64,000 bases of DNA from Flavobacterium album (GCF_003096035.1 NZ_CP029186.1:1873001-1937000), one strand, 5' to 3'. Positions 52,525 through 60,639 are shown, counted from the stretch's first letter. Notes: generated from the letters alone by a model not told the origin. A program made the numbers and translations.

Positions 52525-53600
52525 AGTAATTTTTTTAGGAATGGTGCCAGCTGGCCGGCCATTTTTTTATGGTCTTCAATGTCAGGATGGTACCCGCAAC
52601 CGTGGGGCGTTACCGATGTAAATGTGAAAAGCTGCACCGGCTTATGCGTTTTATCATTAGCAAAAGCATCCTTCACGCGATTAAGGCATTTGATGAACGT
52701 TTCATTTTTCGCGCCGCTTACCATAGGGCTGTTGAGCAACACGATCTGAGTTTTTGGCGAATGCTTATATACCGTTTTTATAAAGGCAATATAGTTGGCA
52801 ACATATTTTTCCTCGTTAAAAGGAAGCCTTGGTTTCGTACCATCGCCATCAGAAAAGTCGTTTGTGCCCAAACCAATGCAGGTGATATCCGGGTTAAAAT
52901 CGAAAGCATACGGTTTTGAGGTGTTCTTGTTCAAATACAGGTTCTCGTACACATCCGGCATAATGGCTTCTTTTTCATGTTCGTCGTTCCAGTTGCGATA
53001 CATCCCGATGCCGGAAACGGAATTTAGTATAAAGTCAGTACCCAATTCACGGGAGACGATCGGTCCATAGGCATAATAAGCATTGTGCTGGTCGAACCAT
53101 ACGCCTTTATCGCAGGGAATGGAGGCATAGTCGTTGCCCATACCGCACGTTATGGAATCGCCTATGAACTCTATTTTCTTTTTAGGCTGCACTTGTGGCT
53201 TTATCATCATAACATTAGAGCCGAGGAAAAGCACACTCCCGTTAGCCGCTTCGGTAGCTTTATACACTGTAAGGATATGTTCTTTGTCTCCTTTAAAATC
53301 AAAGGACAGTGGGGTAGGAGACGCCCCTATCTTGTATCGGTCATGATATTTTCCGTCAATTTCAACCACCACATAGCCATGGTCTTCGTGGGCATCTTCC
53401 GTACTGAGGTTCACAGTGCACGTGTCCCCCCGGAAAGCAAAGGTTACCGATGAACCGGGGCTTATCAAAGTTACCTTATCACCTGTTTTTTCAACACGGC
53501 CTTTTGTGAGGTAAAAATCGTTCGCCGGTAGTTTTGGTACTGTTGTGCACAACAACAGCGAAACAATAAAGAGCGTTATTATTTTTTGTGGAAAAACCAT
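52521..53600 (-). CDS. CE2-type acetyl esterase (SGNH hydrolase with jelly-roll domain)
   Basis: A 359-residue secreted esterase. An N-terminal jelly-roll of about 130 residues (SVTFAFRGDTCTVNL) precedes an SGNH domain with the nucleophile Ser149 in FIGDSITCG, then GLGTNDFSDGD and the catalytic His in HPDIEDHKKMA. This two-domain order defines CE2 enzymes, which favour 6-O-acetyl groups of gluco- and mannopyranosides. It is first in the minus-strand esterase and GH3 operon. Confidence 0.88.
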   Translation of the reverse strand: MVFPQKIITLFIVSLLLCTTVPKLPANDFYLTKGRVEKTGDKVTLISPGSSVTFAFRGDTCTVNLSTEDAHEDHGYVVVEIDGKYHDRYKIGASPTPLSFDFKGDKEHILTVYKATEAANGSVLFLGSNVMMIKPQVQPKKKIEFIGDSITCGMGNDYASIPCDKGVWFDQHNAYYAYGPIVSRELGTDFILNSVSGIGMYRNWNDEHEKEAIMPDVYENLYLNKNTSKPYAFDFNPDITCIGLGTNDFSDGDGTKPRLPFNEEKYVANYIAFIKTVYKHSPKTQIVLLNSPMVSGAKNETFIKCLNRVKDAFANDKTHKPVQLFTFTSVTPHGCGYHPDIEDHKKMAGQLAPFLKKLL

Positions 53601-53822
53601 AAATAGATGTTTAAGTAAAAGTAGTGAAAATAGGTAAAAACAATAGAACCTGTAAATACGATTGTGTCAAAACATAATAAGATTTTAAACCCTGTAGGGA
53701 TGCTTAACACAAATTTGTAGTGCCTCCCAAAAGCGGGTTAAAGGGAGGTTAATATTAATAAAAACAAGGTGTTAGGTACGATGAACCGTCGTAGCTTTAT
53801 ACTACAATTAAAAGAAAAAAAA

Positions 53823-54182
53823 ATGAAAAAGCTATTTTTATCGCTGGGGGCAATGCTGGTATTTGGCATCGCATCAGCACAGGTAAACAACCAAACAAGT
53901 ACGCAAAGCACATCTGGTACTTCGCAAATAAGGACTACTACCAGGCAGGATAATACCCTTGCGAAACCAAAACCGGTTATTACATCGGCAGAATCAAGCA
54001 ATATCTTTACGAACCAGGCACCGTCAGCAGTACCTGTAACGCCTTCGCCGGCAACAACCAACAGCATGACGAATACACCTACATCAAGTGACATGTCCCG
54101 TTCGTCAAATAATTCGGGCACAGCAACCACTACTTCGGGCCATGTAACCACCGGCACGACTTCAACAACAAGAACACCATAA
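53823..54182 (+). CDS. Small secreted Ser/Thr-rich protein, family copy 1
   Basis: A 119-residue protein from the ATG at 53823, where the signal peptide LFLSLGAMLVFGIASAQ begins; upstream in-frame starts are rejected. The mature part is low complexity, rich in Ser, Thr, Pro and Asn, without Cys, and probably disordered. It shares the signal peptide and the TSSDMSRSSNN block with the next gene, at both protein and DNA level. Function unknown. Confidence 0.7.
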   Translation: MKKLFLSLGAMLVFGIASAQVNNQTSTQSTSGTSQIRTTTRQDNTLAKPKPVITSAESSNIFTNQAPSAVPVTPSPATTNSMTNTPTSSDMSRSSNNSGTATTTSGHVTTGTTSTTRTP

Positions 54183-54192
54183 ATAACAGATC

Positions 54193-54630
54193 ATGAAAAA
54201 AGCAATTTTAATGCTGGGCGCAATGCTGGTATTTGGCATCGCATCAGCACAGGTAAATAACAACCAGGGAGACCTCCTGCAGACTCCGGGTGCAACAACG
54301 CCGCTAAGGACGACTATACAACAGGATAATTCAACTGCTACGCCAAAACCGGCTACTACACCGGGAGAACCGGTTGATACCTATTCGAAGCAGGCTCCGT
54401 CCGCAATGCAGGTAACACCTACAATGCCTTCACCTACAATGACCAATAACATGACCAATATGCCCACCTCAAGCGATATGTCCCGCTCATCGAACAACAC
54501 AGGTACGGTGAACGGTACTTCAGGTACAGGAACAGGCACCCCGGGCACAGTAACCGGTACCTCTGGTACGACTACCGGTACTTCTGGCGGGGCACCCATA
54601 GGAACAAGTCCAACAGTAAGAACACCATAA
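54193..54630 (+). CDS. Small secreted Ser/Thr/Gly-rich protein, family copy 2
   Basis: A 145-residue tandem paralogue of copy 1, 10 bp downstream. The signal peptide is almost identical to copy 1 (LGAMLVFGIASAQVNN), and the DNA around it matches base for base over about 35 bp. The C-terminus ends with repeated GTSGTGTGTPGTVTGTSG units. Likely an exported disordered protein; role unknown. Confidence 0.7.
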   Translation: MKKAILMLGAMLVFGIASAQVNNNQGDLLQTPGATTPLRTTIQQDNSTATPKPATTPGEPVDTYSKQAPSAMQVTPTMPSPTMTNNMTNMPTSSDMSRSSNNTGTVNGTSGTGTGTPGTVTGTSGTTTGTSGGAPIGTSPTVRTP

Positions 54631-54641
54631 ATTTATATATC

Positions 54642-54974
54642 ATGAAAAAAGCAATTTTTACGCTGGGAGCAATAATGGCATTTGGCCTTGCTTCGGCACA
54701 AACGGATACCACAAGTACCAGCAGCACACGAACTAAAACTAACAGCACCCATACGCAGACATCGCGCTCTACAACATCAGAGCAGCGTAAAGATGCAGCT
54801 GCAAAGGACAAGACCACCACTAAGAAAAGGAAGAACAGTGCCACGACTACCAGTACTACCACAACCTCCGGTAATGGTAACGGGACAGGAAGTTCAAACA
54901 GGAGCGGAACCGCAACGGGTACCCCGACAACCAACCCTACGACAATGCCTACCGGGACATCACCAAGGCCTTAA
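54642..54974 (+). CDS. Small secreted Thr/Lys-rich protein, family copy 3
   Basis: A 110-residue protein 11 bp after copy 2 with the related leader FTLGAIMAFGLASAQ. The mature part is different: Thr-rich at first, then a basic segment (RKDAAAKDKTTTKKRKN), then Gly/Ser/Thr repeats and a PTGTSPRP end. It is followed by a clear terminator, so the three copies probably form one transcript. Confidence 0.7.
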   Translation: MKKAIFTLGAIMAFGLASAQTDTTSTSSTRTKTNSTHTQTSRSTTSEQRKDAAAKDKTTTKKRKNSATTTSTTTTSGNGNGTGSSNRSGTATGTPTTNPTTMPTGTSPRP

Positions 54975-54982
54975 ATCTCACC

Positions 54983-55006
54983 ACCCTGCTCCGGCAGGGT
55001 TTTTTA
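54983..55006 (+). terminator. Intrinsic terminator after the small secreted gene trio
   Basis: Stem ACCCTGC / GCAGGGT (54983-54989 and 54994-55000) with a TCCG tetraloop, followed by a run of T's. A textbook rho-independent terminator. Confidence 0.9.
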
Positions 55007-55092
55007 TGCCTGATAAGGTATTGTTAAAGTGAATGGTATATAGCCTGTCGTTTCTTATTTTTAATTAAGCAAATAATCTCAATTTACGACCA

Positions 55093-55827
55093 ATGGAAAA
55101 GCTGAACGACCTAATGGTAACGCCGTCTAAAAAGACGATTAGTGATCTTGAATGCGCTATATCTGTACTTGGAGGCGCGTACCTGCTATACGATTCCTTC
55201 AAAAAAGAAAAGAAAAGCATCCTGGAGATGGCTGCCGCAGGATTTATGCTTTATCGTGGCATTAAGGGCTTACAGCGCAATGGTACTTTAGGCAACATCC
55301 CGTTAGGCAAAAAGCTGTTTGGCGAGCCGGCTAAGAAGCCGTCGGGCTCCAACATCAACATACACACCCGTATGATCGTGCAGCGCCCCGTAAACGAAGT
55401 ATATAATTTCTGGAGGCACCTGGGCAACCTTCCGCTATTCATGGACCATTTGGAAGGTGTTACTGTACTGAGCGACACCCACTCCGAATGGAAAGCAAGC
55501 CTGCCTGGCGGCATGGGTACCATTAGCTGGAAAGCCGAGATCGTTTCTGACGAGCCTCACAGGCACATCGGCTGGCGCTCCCTGCCGGGCTCCGCTATAT
55601 CAAATGCAGGTAAAGTAACCTTTAAGGATGCAGGCGAACTGGGCACGCTTGTGCATGTGGTTTTCTCGTATAGCATGCCTTTTGGCAGTATGGGTACCGA
55701 AATTGCACGGTTAATGAATCCCGTTTTCGAAAAATTAGTGCGTAAAGATGTGCTCGGCTTCAAGCGCTATATGGAAACCGGAACGCCGCAAAGGCTGCAG
55801 CAGGAAACGGTAGCTATCTATACGTAA
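55093..55827 (+). CDS. SRPBCC-domain protein with N-terminal DUF2892-like region
   Basis: A 244-residue protein. Residues 10-60 form a hydrophobic hairpin (VLGGAYLLYDSFKK, MAAAGFMLYRGIKGL) like DUF2892. The rest is an SRPBCC or polyketide-cyclase-like domain with VQRPVNEVYNFWRHLGNLPLFM and HIGWRSLPGS. Such proteins bind hydrophobic ligands and occur in stress-related gene groups. It is convergent with the MgtC gene. Confidence 0.85.
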   Translation: MEKLNDLMVTPSKKTISDLECAISVLGGAYLLYDSFKKEKKSILEMAAAGFMLYRGIKGLQRNGTLGNIPLGKKLFGEPAKKPSGSNINIHTRMIVQRPVNEVYNFWRHLGNLPLFMDHLEGVTVLSDTHSEWKASLPGGMGTISWKAEIVSDEPHRHIGWRSLPGSAISNAGKVTFKDAGELGTLVHVVFSYSMPFGSMGTEIARLMNPVFEKLVRKDVLGFKRYMETGTPQRLQQETVAIYT

Positions 55828-55882
55828 TTTAGTCGGATGCCCGAAGTCCGGGGTGGGTGACTTCCGAATTCAGACATCCGAT

Positions 55883-56554
55883 TCATTTATTCCAGGATAT
55901 TTCACGGATATAAGGTTCGCTTTTAAGGCGATCCACGGTTTTAAGAAAATGGCTGCTTGCCGAATCAGATAGCTGTATGGCTATGACCAGCTTCTTTTTT
56001 CGGTGAATGATGGAGAGGTCGGCAAAATCAATATCGTTCTCTTTTATCAGGATATTGACTATTTTTCTTGGATTGGCATCGGGATCAGCAGTTATAGTCA
56101 GTGACTTCTGATAGAATTTATTGGAAAATTTTTTCTGCAATGGCTGTATTCCCCAAAGTATCAGTAATGATAACACGGTAGCGATTCCTGCTGCAATGTA
56201 CATTCCCCCACCGGTAGCCATACCGATGCCCGAAACGGTCCAGATACCCGAGGCGGTTGTAAGGCCCAACACAGTACCCGGCTTCTTAAAAAGGATTGCA
56301 CCTGCACCTATGAAGCCAATACCGCTTACAATCTGCGCTGCCACCCTGGAGGGGTCGAGTTTGGTATAGTCTGCGCCTACAATGTCACTAAACCCGAACG
56401 AAGAGACCAGCATAATCAGGGCAGAGCCCATGCTTACCATCATATGGGTACGAAGCCCCGCGGCCCAGTCTTTTCGTTCGCGTTCCATGCCTATGGCGCC
56501 GCCAAAAATGGCAGCCAGTACAAGGCGCAGCAATATTTCATACCAGGTTATCAT
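55883..56554 (-). CDS. MgtC/SapB family membrane protein
   Basis: A 223-residue protein with five or six N-terminal transmembrane helices and the family signature GGAIGMERERKDWAAGLRTHMMVSMGSAL, read in pieces as IGMERERK and GLRTHMMV. The soluble C-terminal part looks ACT-like. MgtC proteins are linked to magnesium limitation and survival in acid or in hosts, often through inhibition of ATP synthase. It is not next to an Mg transporter here. Confidence 0.88.
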   Translation of the reverse strand: MITWYEILLRLVLAAIFGGAIGMERERKDWAAGLRTHMMVSMGSALIMLVSSFGFSDIVGADYTKLDPSRVAAQIVSGIGFIGAGAILFKKPGTVLGLTTASGIWTVSGIGMATGGGMYIAAGIATVLSLLILWGIQPLQKKFSNKFYQKSLTITADPDANPRKIVNILIKENDIDFADLSIIHRKKKLVIAIQLSDSASSHFLKTVDRLKSEPYIREISWNK

Positions 56555-56651
56555 TTATCTTCTTTGTATTTAGCGTAAATCCCGCTTTTCCCCTTCATCA
56601 TTTCAACACTTTGCAATAACATAGAAGTGGCCTGTAAATGACACAAGGGAA

Positions 56652-56858
56652 TTAATCAGTAGAAAATTCGTCCGCATAATAATCCGGGTCTTCACCCGGA
56701 CTGAACTTTTCGCCGCTGTCTTTTTCTACTTTTTCTGCATCCGGGTGGGTTTCATGCCTTTGGCTGTCCTGATTGCGCTGGCTTTGGTGAAGGTTATTTT
56801 CACCGCTTTCCTGGCCGCCCCGGTTTCCTTGTTGCGGATTGTCATTAATTTGTTCCAT
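56652..56858 (-). CDS. Small hydrophilic, probably disordered protein
   Basis: A 68-residue protein rich in Gln, Asn, Glu, Asp and Gly, without hydrophobic segments, ending in PGEDPDYYADEFSTD. The composition recalls hydrophilins. It follows the lipoprotein gene on the same strand after 11 bp, so the two probably share a transcript. No family recognised. Confidence 0.6.
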   Translation of the reverse strand: MEQINDNPQQGNRGGQESGENNLHQSQRNQDSQRHETHPDAEKVEKDSGEKFSPGEDPDYYADEFSTD

Positions 56859-56869
56859 GATTGTTCGTT

Positions 56870-57346
56870 TTAATTACCCTTTTGGTCTTCCGGCCTTGAT
56901 ACCCTTGAGTTGTTGCCCGTGCTTCCGGTACCGGTACCCATACCTGTGCCCGAGGTGCCGCCGCTGTTGATGGGCTTGCCGCTGGCATCCCTTGGCGTTT
57001 TGCTGCTGTTTTCTATCTCATCGGTTATTTCCTGCTCCGTAAGCTTTTTGCCTTTTGTAGAAGAGGATGTAGTTGACGACGTACCTGTTGAAGAGGAAGA
57101 AGAACCCGGATTTCCTGTAGCAGGTGAAGAGTTCCCGTTGCCGGAACCTGTCGATCCGGACATATCAGAACTTCCGGTATCTGTAGATGAGCTGTCAACA
57201 TAAACCGTATCCGTATCGGATTCGTACTTTGTAGTTTCTGTTTGGGTTTCTTTACGGCTGCAGCTTTCGCACGATGAAATCATATTCATGCCTGCTATTA
57301 GCAAAGATGCCATAACGCCGCTTTTTATTAATGATTGTCTTTTCAT
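56870..57346 (-). CDS. Ser/Gly/Thr-rich lipoprotein
   Basis: A 158-residue protein with a lipoprotein signal (lipobox ISSC, Cys26), a CESCSRKE start of the mature chain, then a long Ser/Gly/Thr linker. The only structured-looking part is KKLTEQEITDEIENSSKTPRDASGKPI near the end, in two pieces LTEQEITDEI and TPRDASGKPI. Probably a surface or periplasmic lipoprotein; function unknown. Confidence 0.6.
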   Translation of the reverse strand: MKRQSLIKSGVMASLLIAGMNMISSCESCSRKETQTETTKYESDTDTVYVDSSSTDTGSSDMSGSTGSGNGNSSPATGNPGSSSSSTGTSSTTSSSTKGKKLTEQEITDEIENSSKTPRDASGKPINSGGTSGTGMGTGTGSTGNNSRVSRPEDQKGN

Positions 57347-57456
57347 GATTTAGGTATTTAAAGGATTTACTTTTAAAATTACCTAATAAGGCAAAGCTGT
57401 TTTACTAATAAAAGTCTAATTGGCAAGAAAATAACATATAACGAAATTATTTCATC

Positions 57457-57572
57457 TCACAAAAAGTCGCCAAGACTTAAGACTTGAATCCTTACATTGC
57501 GAAGCAATCACTTTGCGGCTTCAAAACTCTTTTCCTCCATAAGGGTCTTGGCGGCTTTGCGACTTTGCGTGA
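57457..57572. repeat. Inverted repeat in the gap upstream of the lipoprotein gene
   Basis: Arms at about 57457-57480 and 57541-57572 share TCAC-AAAGTCGC-CAAGAC in inverted order; the right arm has 8 extra bases (GCGGCTTT). The 265-bp gap between the lipoprotein start and the SemiSWEET stop contains little else. It looks like a dispersed intergenic repeat rather than a gene. Confidence 0.55.
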
Positions 57573-57611
57573 AATTACTGAATCAAATATGTCAACTTGT
57601 ATTAGATTATA

Positions 57612-57896
57612 TCACTCTGCATCTTCTTTTTCTCCCGAAACGTATTTACACCACAATTTCATCCCTAAAATAATGCCGCACAATGCCGCCGCTATTACAT
57701 TGCCGAGCAGGACGGGCAGGTCGTTTCTTATGATGCCATATGCCGTCCATAACGCCAGCCCGATAAAAAGCATGGCATAGGTAGCTGCCGAAAGGCTTTT
57801 GGTAGAGCGCGTCCTGATAACTTTTATGGCTTGCGGGACATTGGCTATTGTAGTAAACAATGCCGCCACAAGGCCGAGTATTTCAATATAGTCCAT
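57612..57896 (-). CDS. SemiSWEET-family transporter
   Basis: A 94-residue protein with three transmembrane helices (EILGLVAALFTTIAN, AATYAMLFIGLALWT, VLLGNVIAAALCGII) and the PQ motif in ANVPQAIKVIRT. SemiSWEETs work as dimers to move small sugars, such as sucrose or glucose, down a gradient. It lies 11 bp after the KTSC gene on the same strand. The substrate cannot be read from sequence. Confidence 0.88.
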   Translation of the reverse strand: MDYIEILGLVAALFTTIANVPQAIKVIRTRSTKSLSAATYAMLFIGLALWTAYGIIRNDLPVLLGNVIAAALCGIILGMKLWCKYVSGEKEDAE

Positions 57897-57907
57897 GATA
57901 GCGGGGG

Positions 57908-58132
57908 TTATAGTTTTTTACCGAATTTTTCCCTTACGGTACGGCTGATATAGGTGCTCAGGCCTTTGCCCGAGGCCGCGAGCTTCTTCATCCTTTCAAT
58001 GATGCGCCTGCCGGCGCTTTCATAGGTATATTCGTAAACAGCGTCATGGTTGAATTCCACCCTGATGCTGTCGTCATGTATTTCGTAGCCGGTCACCCCG
58101 GAGTGGCCTTCCAAATTCTTATATCGTTCCAT
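57908..58132 (-). CDS. KTSC-domain protein
   Basis: A 74-residue protein from the ATG at 58132; an in-frame TTG at 58162 would give 84 residues. The GYEIHDDSIRVEFNHDAVYEY strand pair (pieces IRVEFNHDAVYEYTY) and GKGLSTYISRTVREKF resemble KTSC domains, short soluble folds found alone or beside nucleic-acid proteins. The KTSC motif itself is not literal. Role unknown; it is grouped with the SemiSWEET gene. Confidence 0.65.
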   Translation of the reverse strand: MERYKNLEGHSGVTGYEIHDDSIRVEFNHDAVYEYTYESAGRRIIERMKKLAASGKGLSTYISRTVREKFGKKL

Positions 58133-58284
58133 AGCGGCTGTGTCTGTTATAAAATTAGGCAACCTTTAAATTTCCCCAACCAACATTAACGCTTGATTAA
58201 CTTGCGGTTAACAGCACCACGTGCCGGCAGTGACTACCTTGCATGTGAGTAAGGATAACAGGAACAATAACTAAACAGGAAATT

Positions 58285-58587
58285 ATGAAAAGAATATTTT
58301 TATCGCTGGCAGCTGTATTCGCATTTGGGATAGCTTCAGCACAGACAGAGCCTAAGACTGTAAAGCCAATGCAGCCGGAACCGCCAAAGACCACCGATGT
58401 TAAGGATAAAGCCAAAGAAGATGCCGAGATCCAGAATGATGTGAATAAAGATCCGGAAGATGCCATAGTGCCCAGGAAGGATGAGCTTAAAACACGCGAC
58501 CATGTAAAAAGCACCCCCGACCCAAAGACAGTGAAGGATACCGTTGCCACTAAGAAAAAAATGCGAAAAAGCAAGAAAAGAAGTTAA
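58285..58587 (+). CDS. Small secreted charged protein, family copy 4
   Basis: A 100-residue protein with the leader FLSLAAVFAFGIASAQ, clearly related to the three copies at 53.8-55 kb. The mature chain is Lys/Asp/Glu/Pro-rich (KDKAKEDAEIQNDVNKDPED) and ends with KKMRKSKKRS. No Cys and no obvious fold. It has its own terminator just downstream. Function unknown. Confidence 0.7.
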   Translation: MKRIFLSLAAVFAFGIASAQTEPKTVKPMQPEPPKTTDVKDKAKEDAEIQNDVNKDPEDAIVPRKDELKTRDHVKSTPDPKTVKDTVATKKKMRKSKKRS

Positions 58588-58591
58588 GTAA

Positions 58592-58620
58592 AAGCTGCCC
58601 TGAAAAGGCGGCTTTTTTTT
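58592..58620 (+). terminator. Intrinsic terminator after small secreted copy 4
   Basis: Stem AAGCTGCC / GGCGGCTT (58592-58599 and 58607-58614) with one G-T pair and a 7-base loop, followed by T's to 58620. Confidence 0.88.
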
Positions 58621-58729
58621 GTGAAAACTTTAATGTTAACGTTAACCAAACCTTTAGAATGTTTCTTTTTTGGCGGGGTAATTTTACAATACAATATAGA
58701 AAGAACAGATAATTTAAAAATTTGGAATC

Positions 58730-59002
58730 ATGAAAAAGACTATCTTATCCCTCAGCGCATTATTTGCAGTAGCAGTTGCATCAGCACAATCATACCCTAA
58801 ACAACCGGACAAAACAGTTGTAGAATACGTATCTTACCAAAAACCTGTCCAGGCAGAAGTTAAAGAGCAGCCTGTGGATGCCAAAACAGACGTTCAGCAG
58901 GCGCAGCCCGGAACTGCTAAGAATGAGAAAACTTCGCAGGAAGTAAAAAGCACTACTGTTGCCGTAAACGATGAGAAATCGGCAGCAAAGAAAAGCCAGT
59001 AA
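58730..59002 (+). CDS. Small secreted charged protein, family copy 5
   Basis: A 90-residue protein with the leader ILSLSALFAVAVASAQ and a Lys/Glu/Gln/Val-rich mature chain (VEYVSYQKPVQAEVKEQ). It is the most diverged of the five small exported proteins. It lies 142 bp after copy 4, past that gene's terminator, so it has its own promoter, which I could not place with confidence. Confidence 0.68.
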   Translation: MKKTILSLSALFAVAVASAQSYPKQPDKTVVEYVSYQKPVQAEVKEQPVDAKTDVQQAQPGTAKNEKTSQEVKSTTVAVNDEKSAAKKSQ

Positions 59003-59022
59003 CAAATTTTCCTTTCTGATAG

Positions 59023-59057
59023 AAAGCTGTATTTATCCCAAATAGATACAGCTTTTT
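59023..59057 (+). terminator. Intrinsic terminator after small secreted copy 5
   Basis: Perfect 10-bp stem AAAGCTGTAT / ATACAGCTTT (59023-59032 and 59046-59055), followed by T's. Confidence 0.88.
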
Positions 59058-59065
59058 TCATGGCA

Positions 59066-59087
59066 CAAAAAAAGAGGCTGCTGCCTC
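59066..59087 (-). terminator. Intrinsic terminator of the 91-residue gene (minus strand)
   Basis: Stem GAGGC / GCCTC (59074-59078 and 59083-59087); on the minus strand it is followed by a run of T's (59067-59073). It lies just past the stop of the gene at 59094. Confidence 0.75.
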
Positions 59088-59093
59088 CTTATA

Positions 59094-59369
59094 TTACATA
59101 AAGCCATTTTTATTCGGATGGGTGTCCGTCCGTGTTATATTCCTTCCGTCCCTTACCGGTGTACGTTTTGTTATTTCGTGCAGCTCGTGGTCGTGGTAAT
59201 TGTGGTAAGCGCCCGTTTTAGACATCTTAGGGAAAGTAGCCAGTTCATCAGGGTTAACGATTGCCGGGTCTTCATACGGCATCATCGCGTTGTAATAACC
59301 TCCCTGTCCGTTCTCTGAATGTCCGCCTGTATCACCCTGATCCCGGCGGTCGTGTAATTGATTTGCCAT
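59094..59369 (-). CDS. Small hydrophilic protein, paralogue A
   Basis: A 91-residue soluble protein. The core PYEDPAIVNPDELATFPKMSK and the end TPVRDGRNITRTDTHPN (read as ELATFPK and VRDGRNI) recur in the gene at 59487. The middle is His/Asn-rich (HNYHDHELHEI). No signal peptide, Cys or membrane segment. It lies in a group with stress-type genes; function unknown. Confidence 0.65.
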   Translation of the reverse strand: MANQLHDRRDQGDTGGHSENGQGGYYNAMMPYEDPAIVNPDELATFPKMSKTGAYHNYHDHELHEITKRTPVRDGRNITRTDTHPNKNGFM

Positions 59370-59454
59370 AACCGTTTGATTTGTAGTTGTATAAAGATAC
59401 GATTTTTTAATATCGCCTTAACATTTTTACTGTTAAAATTATAGGCATACAATC

Positions 59455-59481
59455 AATAAAAAAAAGGGCGATTGCCCTTTT
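59455..59481 (-). terminator. Intrinsic terminator of the 90-residue gene (minus strand)
   Basis: Stem AAAAGGGC / GCCCTTTT (59462-59469 and 59474-59481) with a GATT loop; on the minus strand a T run follows. Confidence 0.85.
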
Positions 59482-59486
59482 GTTGT

Positions 59487-59759
59487 TTACAGGAACCCTT
59501 CATTATTCGGGTCATTGTCCGTACGGATGATGTTCCGTCCTTCCCGTACCGGCGACCTTCTGTTCACCAGATGGTCCTCGCTTTCCTTTTCAACTTCTCC
59601 TGCACTCGCTATCTTAGACCTCTTCGGGAACGTAGCCAGCTCTTCAGGGTTTAATACCGCCGGGTCTTCATAGGGCAGTGTGGTGTCGGGTTTCATATTC
59701 TTTATCTCGTTAAGCCTTTCATTGTCCGGCCTGTTACGGTCGTTTGCATTATTTTCCAT
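59487..59759 (-). CDS. Small hydrophilic protein, paralogue B
   Basis: A 90-residue paralogue of the gene at 59094. Shared parts are LPYEDPAVLNPEELATFPKRSK in the middle and SPVREGRNIIRTDNDPN at the end (compare ELATFPK and GRNI-RTD). The N-terminus and the segment between the two blocks differ. It lies 25 bp downstream of the SDR gene on the same strand, so it may be the end of a DUF892-SDR transcript. Function unknown. Confidence 0.65.
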   Translation of the reverse strand: MENNANDRNRPDNERLNEIKNMKPDTTLPYEDPAVLNPEELATFPKRSKIASAGEVEKESEDHLVNRRSPVREGRNIIRTDNDPNNEGFL

Positions 59760-59784
59760 GATATATGTGCTTTAAAGTTTATAA

Positions 59785-60639
59785 TTATCCTCCTGTCATT
59801 TCGCCGCCGTTTATATGGATTACCTGTCCTGTAATATAAGAGGCATCCTCGCTGGCAAGAAAAACATAGGCCGGGCCTACCTCGCTCGGCTGGCCTGCGC
59901 GTTTCATCGGGGTGTCCTGGCCAAATTTCGCTACCTCATCAGCCTCAAAAGTGGCAGGGATAAGGGGGGTCCATATCGGCCCGGGAGCAACGCCGTTGAC
60001 ACGTATCCCTTTTTCGGACAGCATTGCCGATGTAGAGCGGGTAAAAGAAACGATGGCACCCTTGGTACTGCTGTAATCAATGAGGTGCTCGCTGCCCCGA
60101 TACGCTGTCACCGATGTGGTATTGATTACCGAATCGCCTTTTTTCAGGTGCTTCAATGCTTCGCGTGTCACATAAAAGAACGGCATGATGTTGGTTTCAA
60201 ATGTCTCCCTTACCTGAGCACCCGTAATATCTTTGAATTCTTTTTTCGGGAATTGTACAGCGGCGTTGTTCACCAAAATATTCAGTCCGCCCAGTTCCTT
60301 CACTGTTTTGGCAACAACGTCCTTACAGAATTCCTCATCTTTAAGATCGCCGCTTATCAGCAGGCATTTTCGTCCCTGCTCTTCTATCAATTTCCTGGTG
60401 TCTTCGGCATCCTTATGCTCATCATAATACACTATTGCCACATCAGCGCCCTCATGGGCAAAATGCAATGCTGCACTCCTCCCGATACCGCTGTCGCCGC
60501 CTGTTATCAGCGCTGTTTTCCCCTTAAGCTTGTCACTGCCTTTGTAATTCTTGCGAATGAATTCTGGCTTTGGCGTCATTTTATGCTCATCGCCCGGCTG
60601 GCTTTGGGTTTGTCCCGGAAATGATTCTGGTTTGGCCAT
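59785..60639 (-). CDS. SDR oxidoreductase, YghA / general-stress-protein type
   Basis: A 284-residue SDR with a roughly 40-residue N-terminal extension before ALITGGDSGIGRSAAL (TGGDSGIG loop). It has NNAAVQFP, the catalytic Ser in TTSVTAYRG, Tyr/Lys in YSSTKGAI, and ends ITGQVIHINGGEMTGG. The extension with PGDEHKMTPKPEF is typical of the YghA/YdaD group induced by general stress. The substrate is not known. It follows the DUF892 gene by 17 bp. Confidence 0.9.
   Translation of the reverse strand: MAKPESFPGQTQSQPGDEHKMTPKPEFIRKNYKGSDKLKGKTALITGGDSGIGRSAALHFAHEGADVAIVYYDEHKDAEDTRKLIEEQGRKCLLISGDLKDEEFCKDVVAKTVKELGGLNILVNNAAVQFPKKEFKDITGAQVRETFETNIMPFFYVTREALKHLKKGDSVINTTSVTAYRGSEHLIDYSSTKGAIVSFTRSTSAMLSEKGIRVNGVAPGPIWTPLIPATFEADEVAKFGQDTPMKRAGQPSEVGPAYVFLASEDASYITGQVIHINGGEMTGG

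Noticed and set aside
59815-60624. A 269-codon open frame on the plus strand
   Set aside because: Antisense to the YghA-like SDR gene; composition fits a shadow frame.
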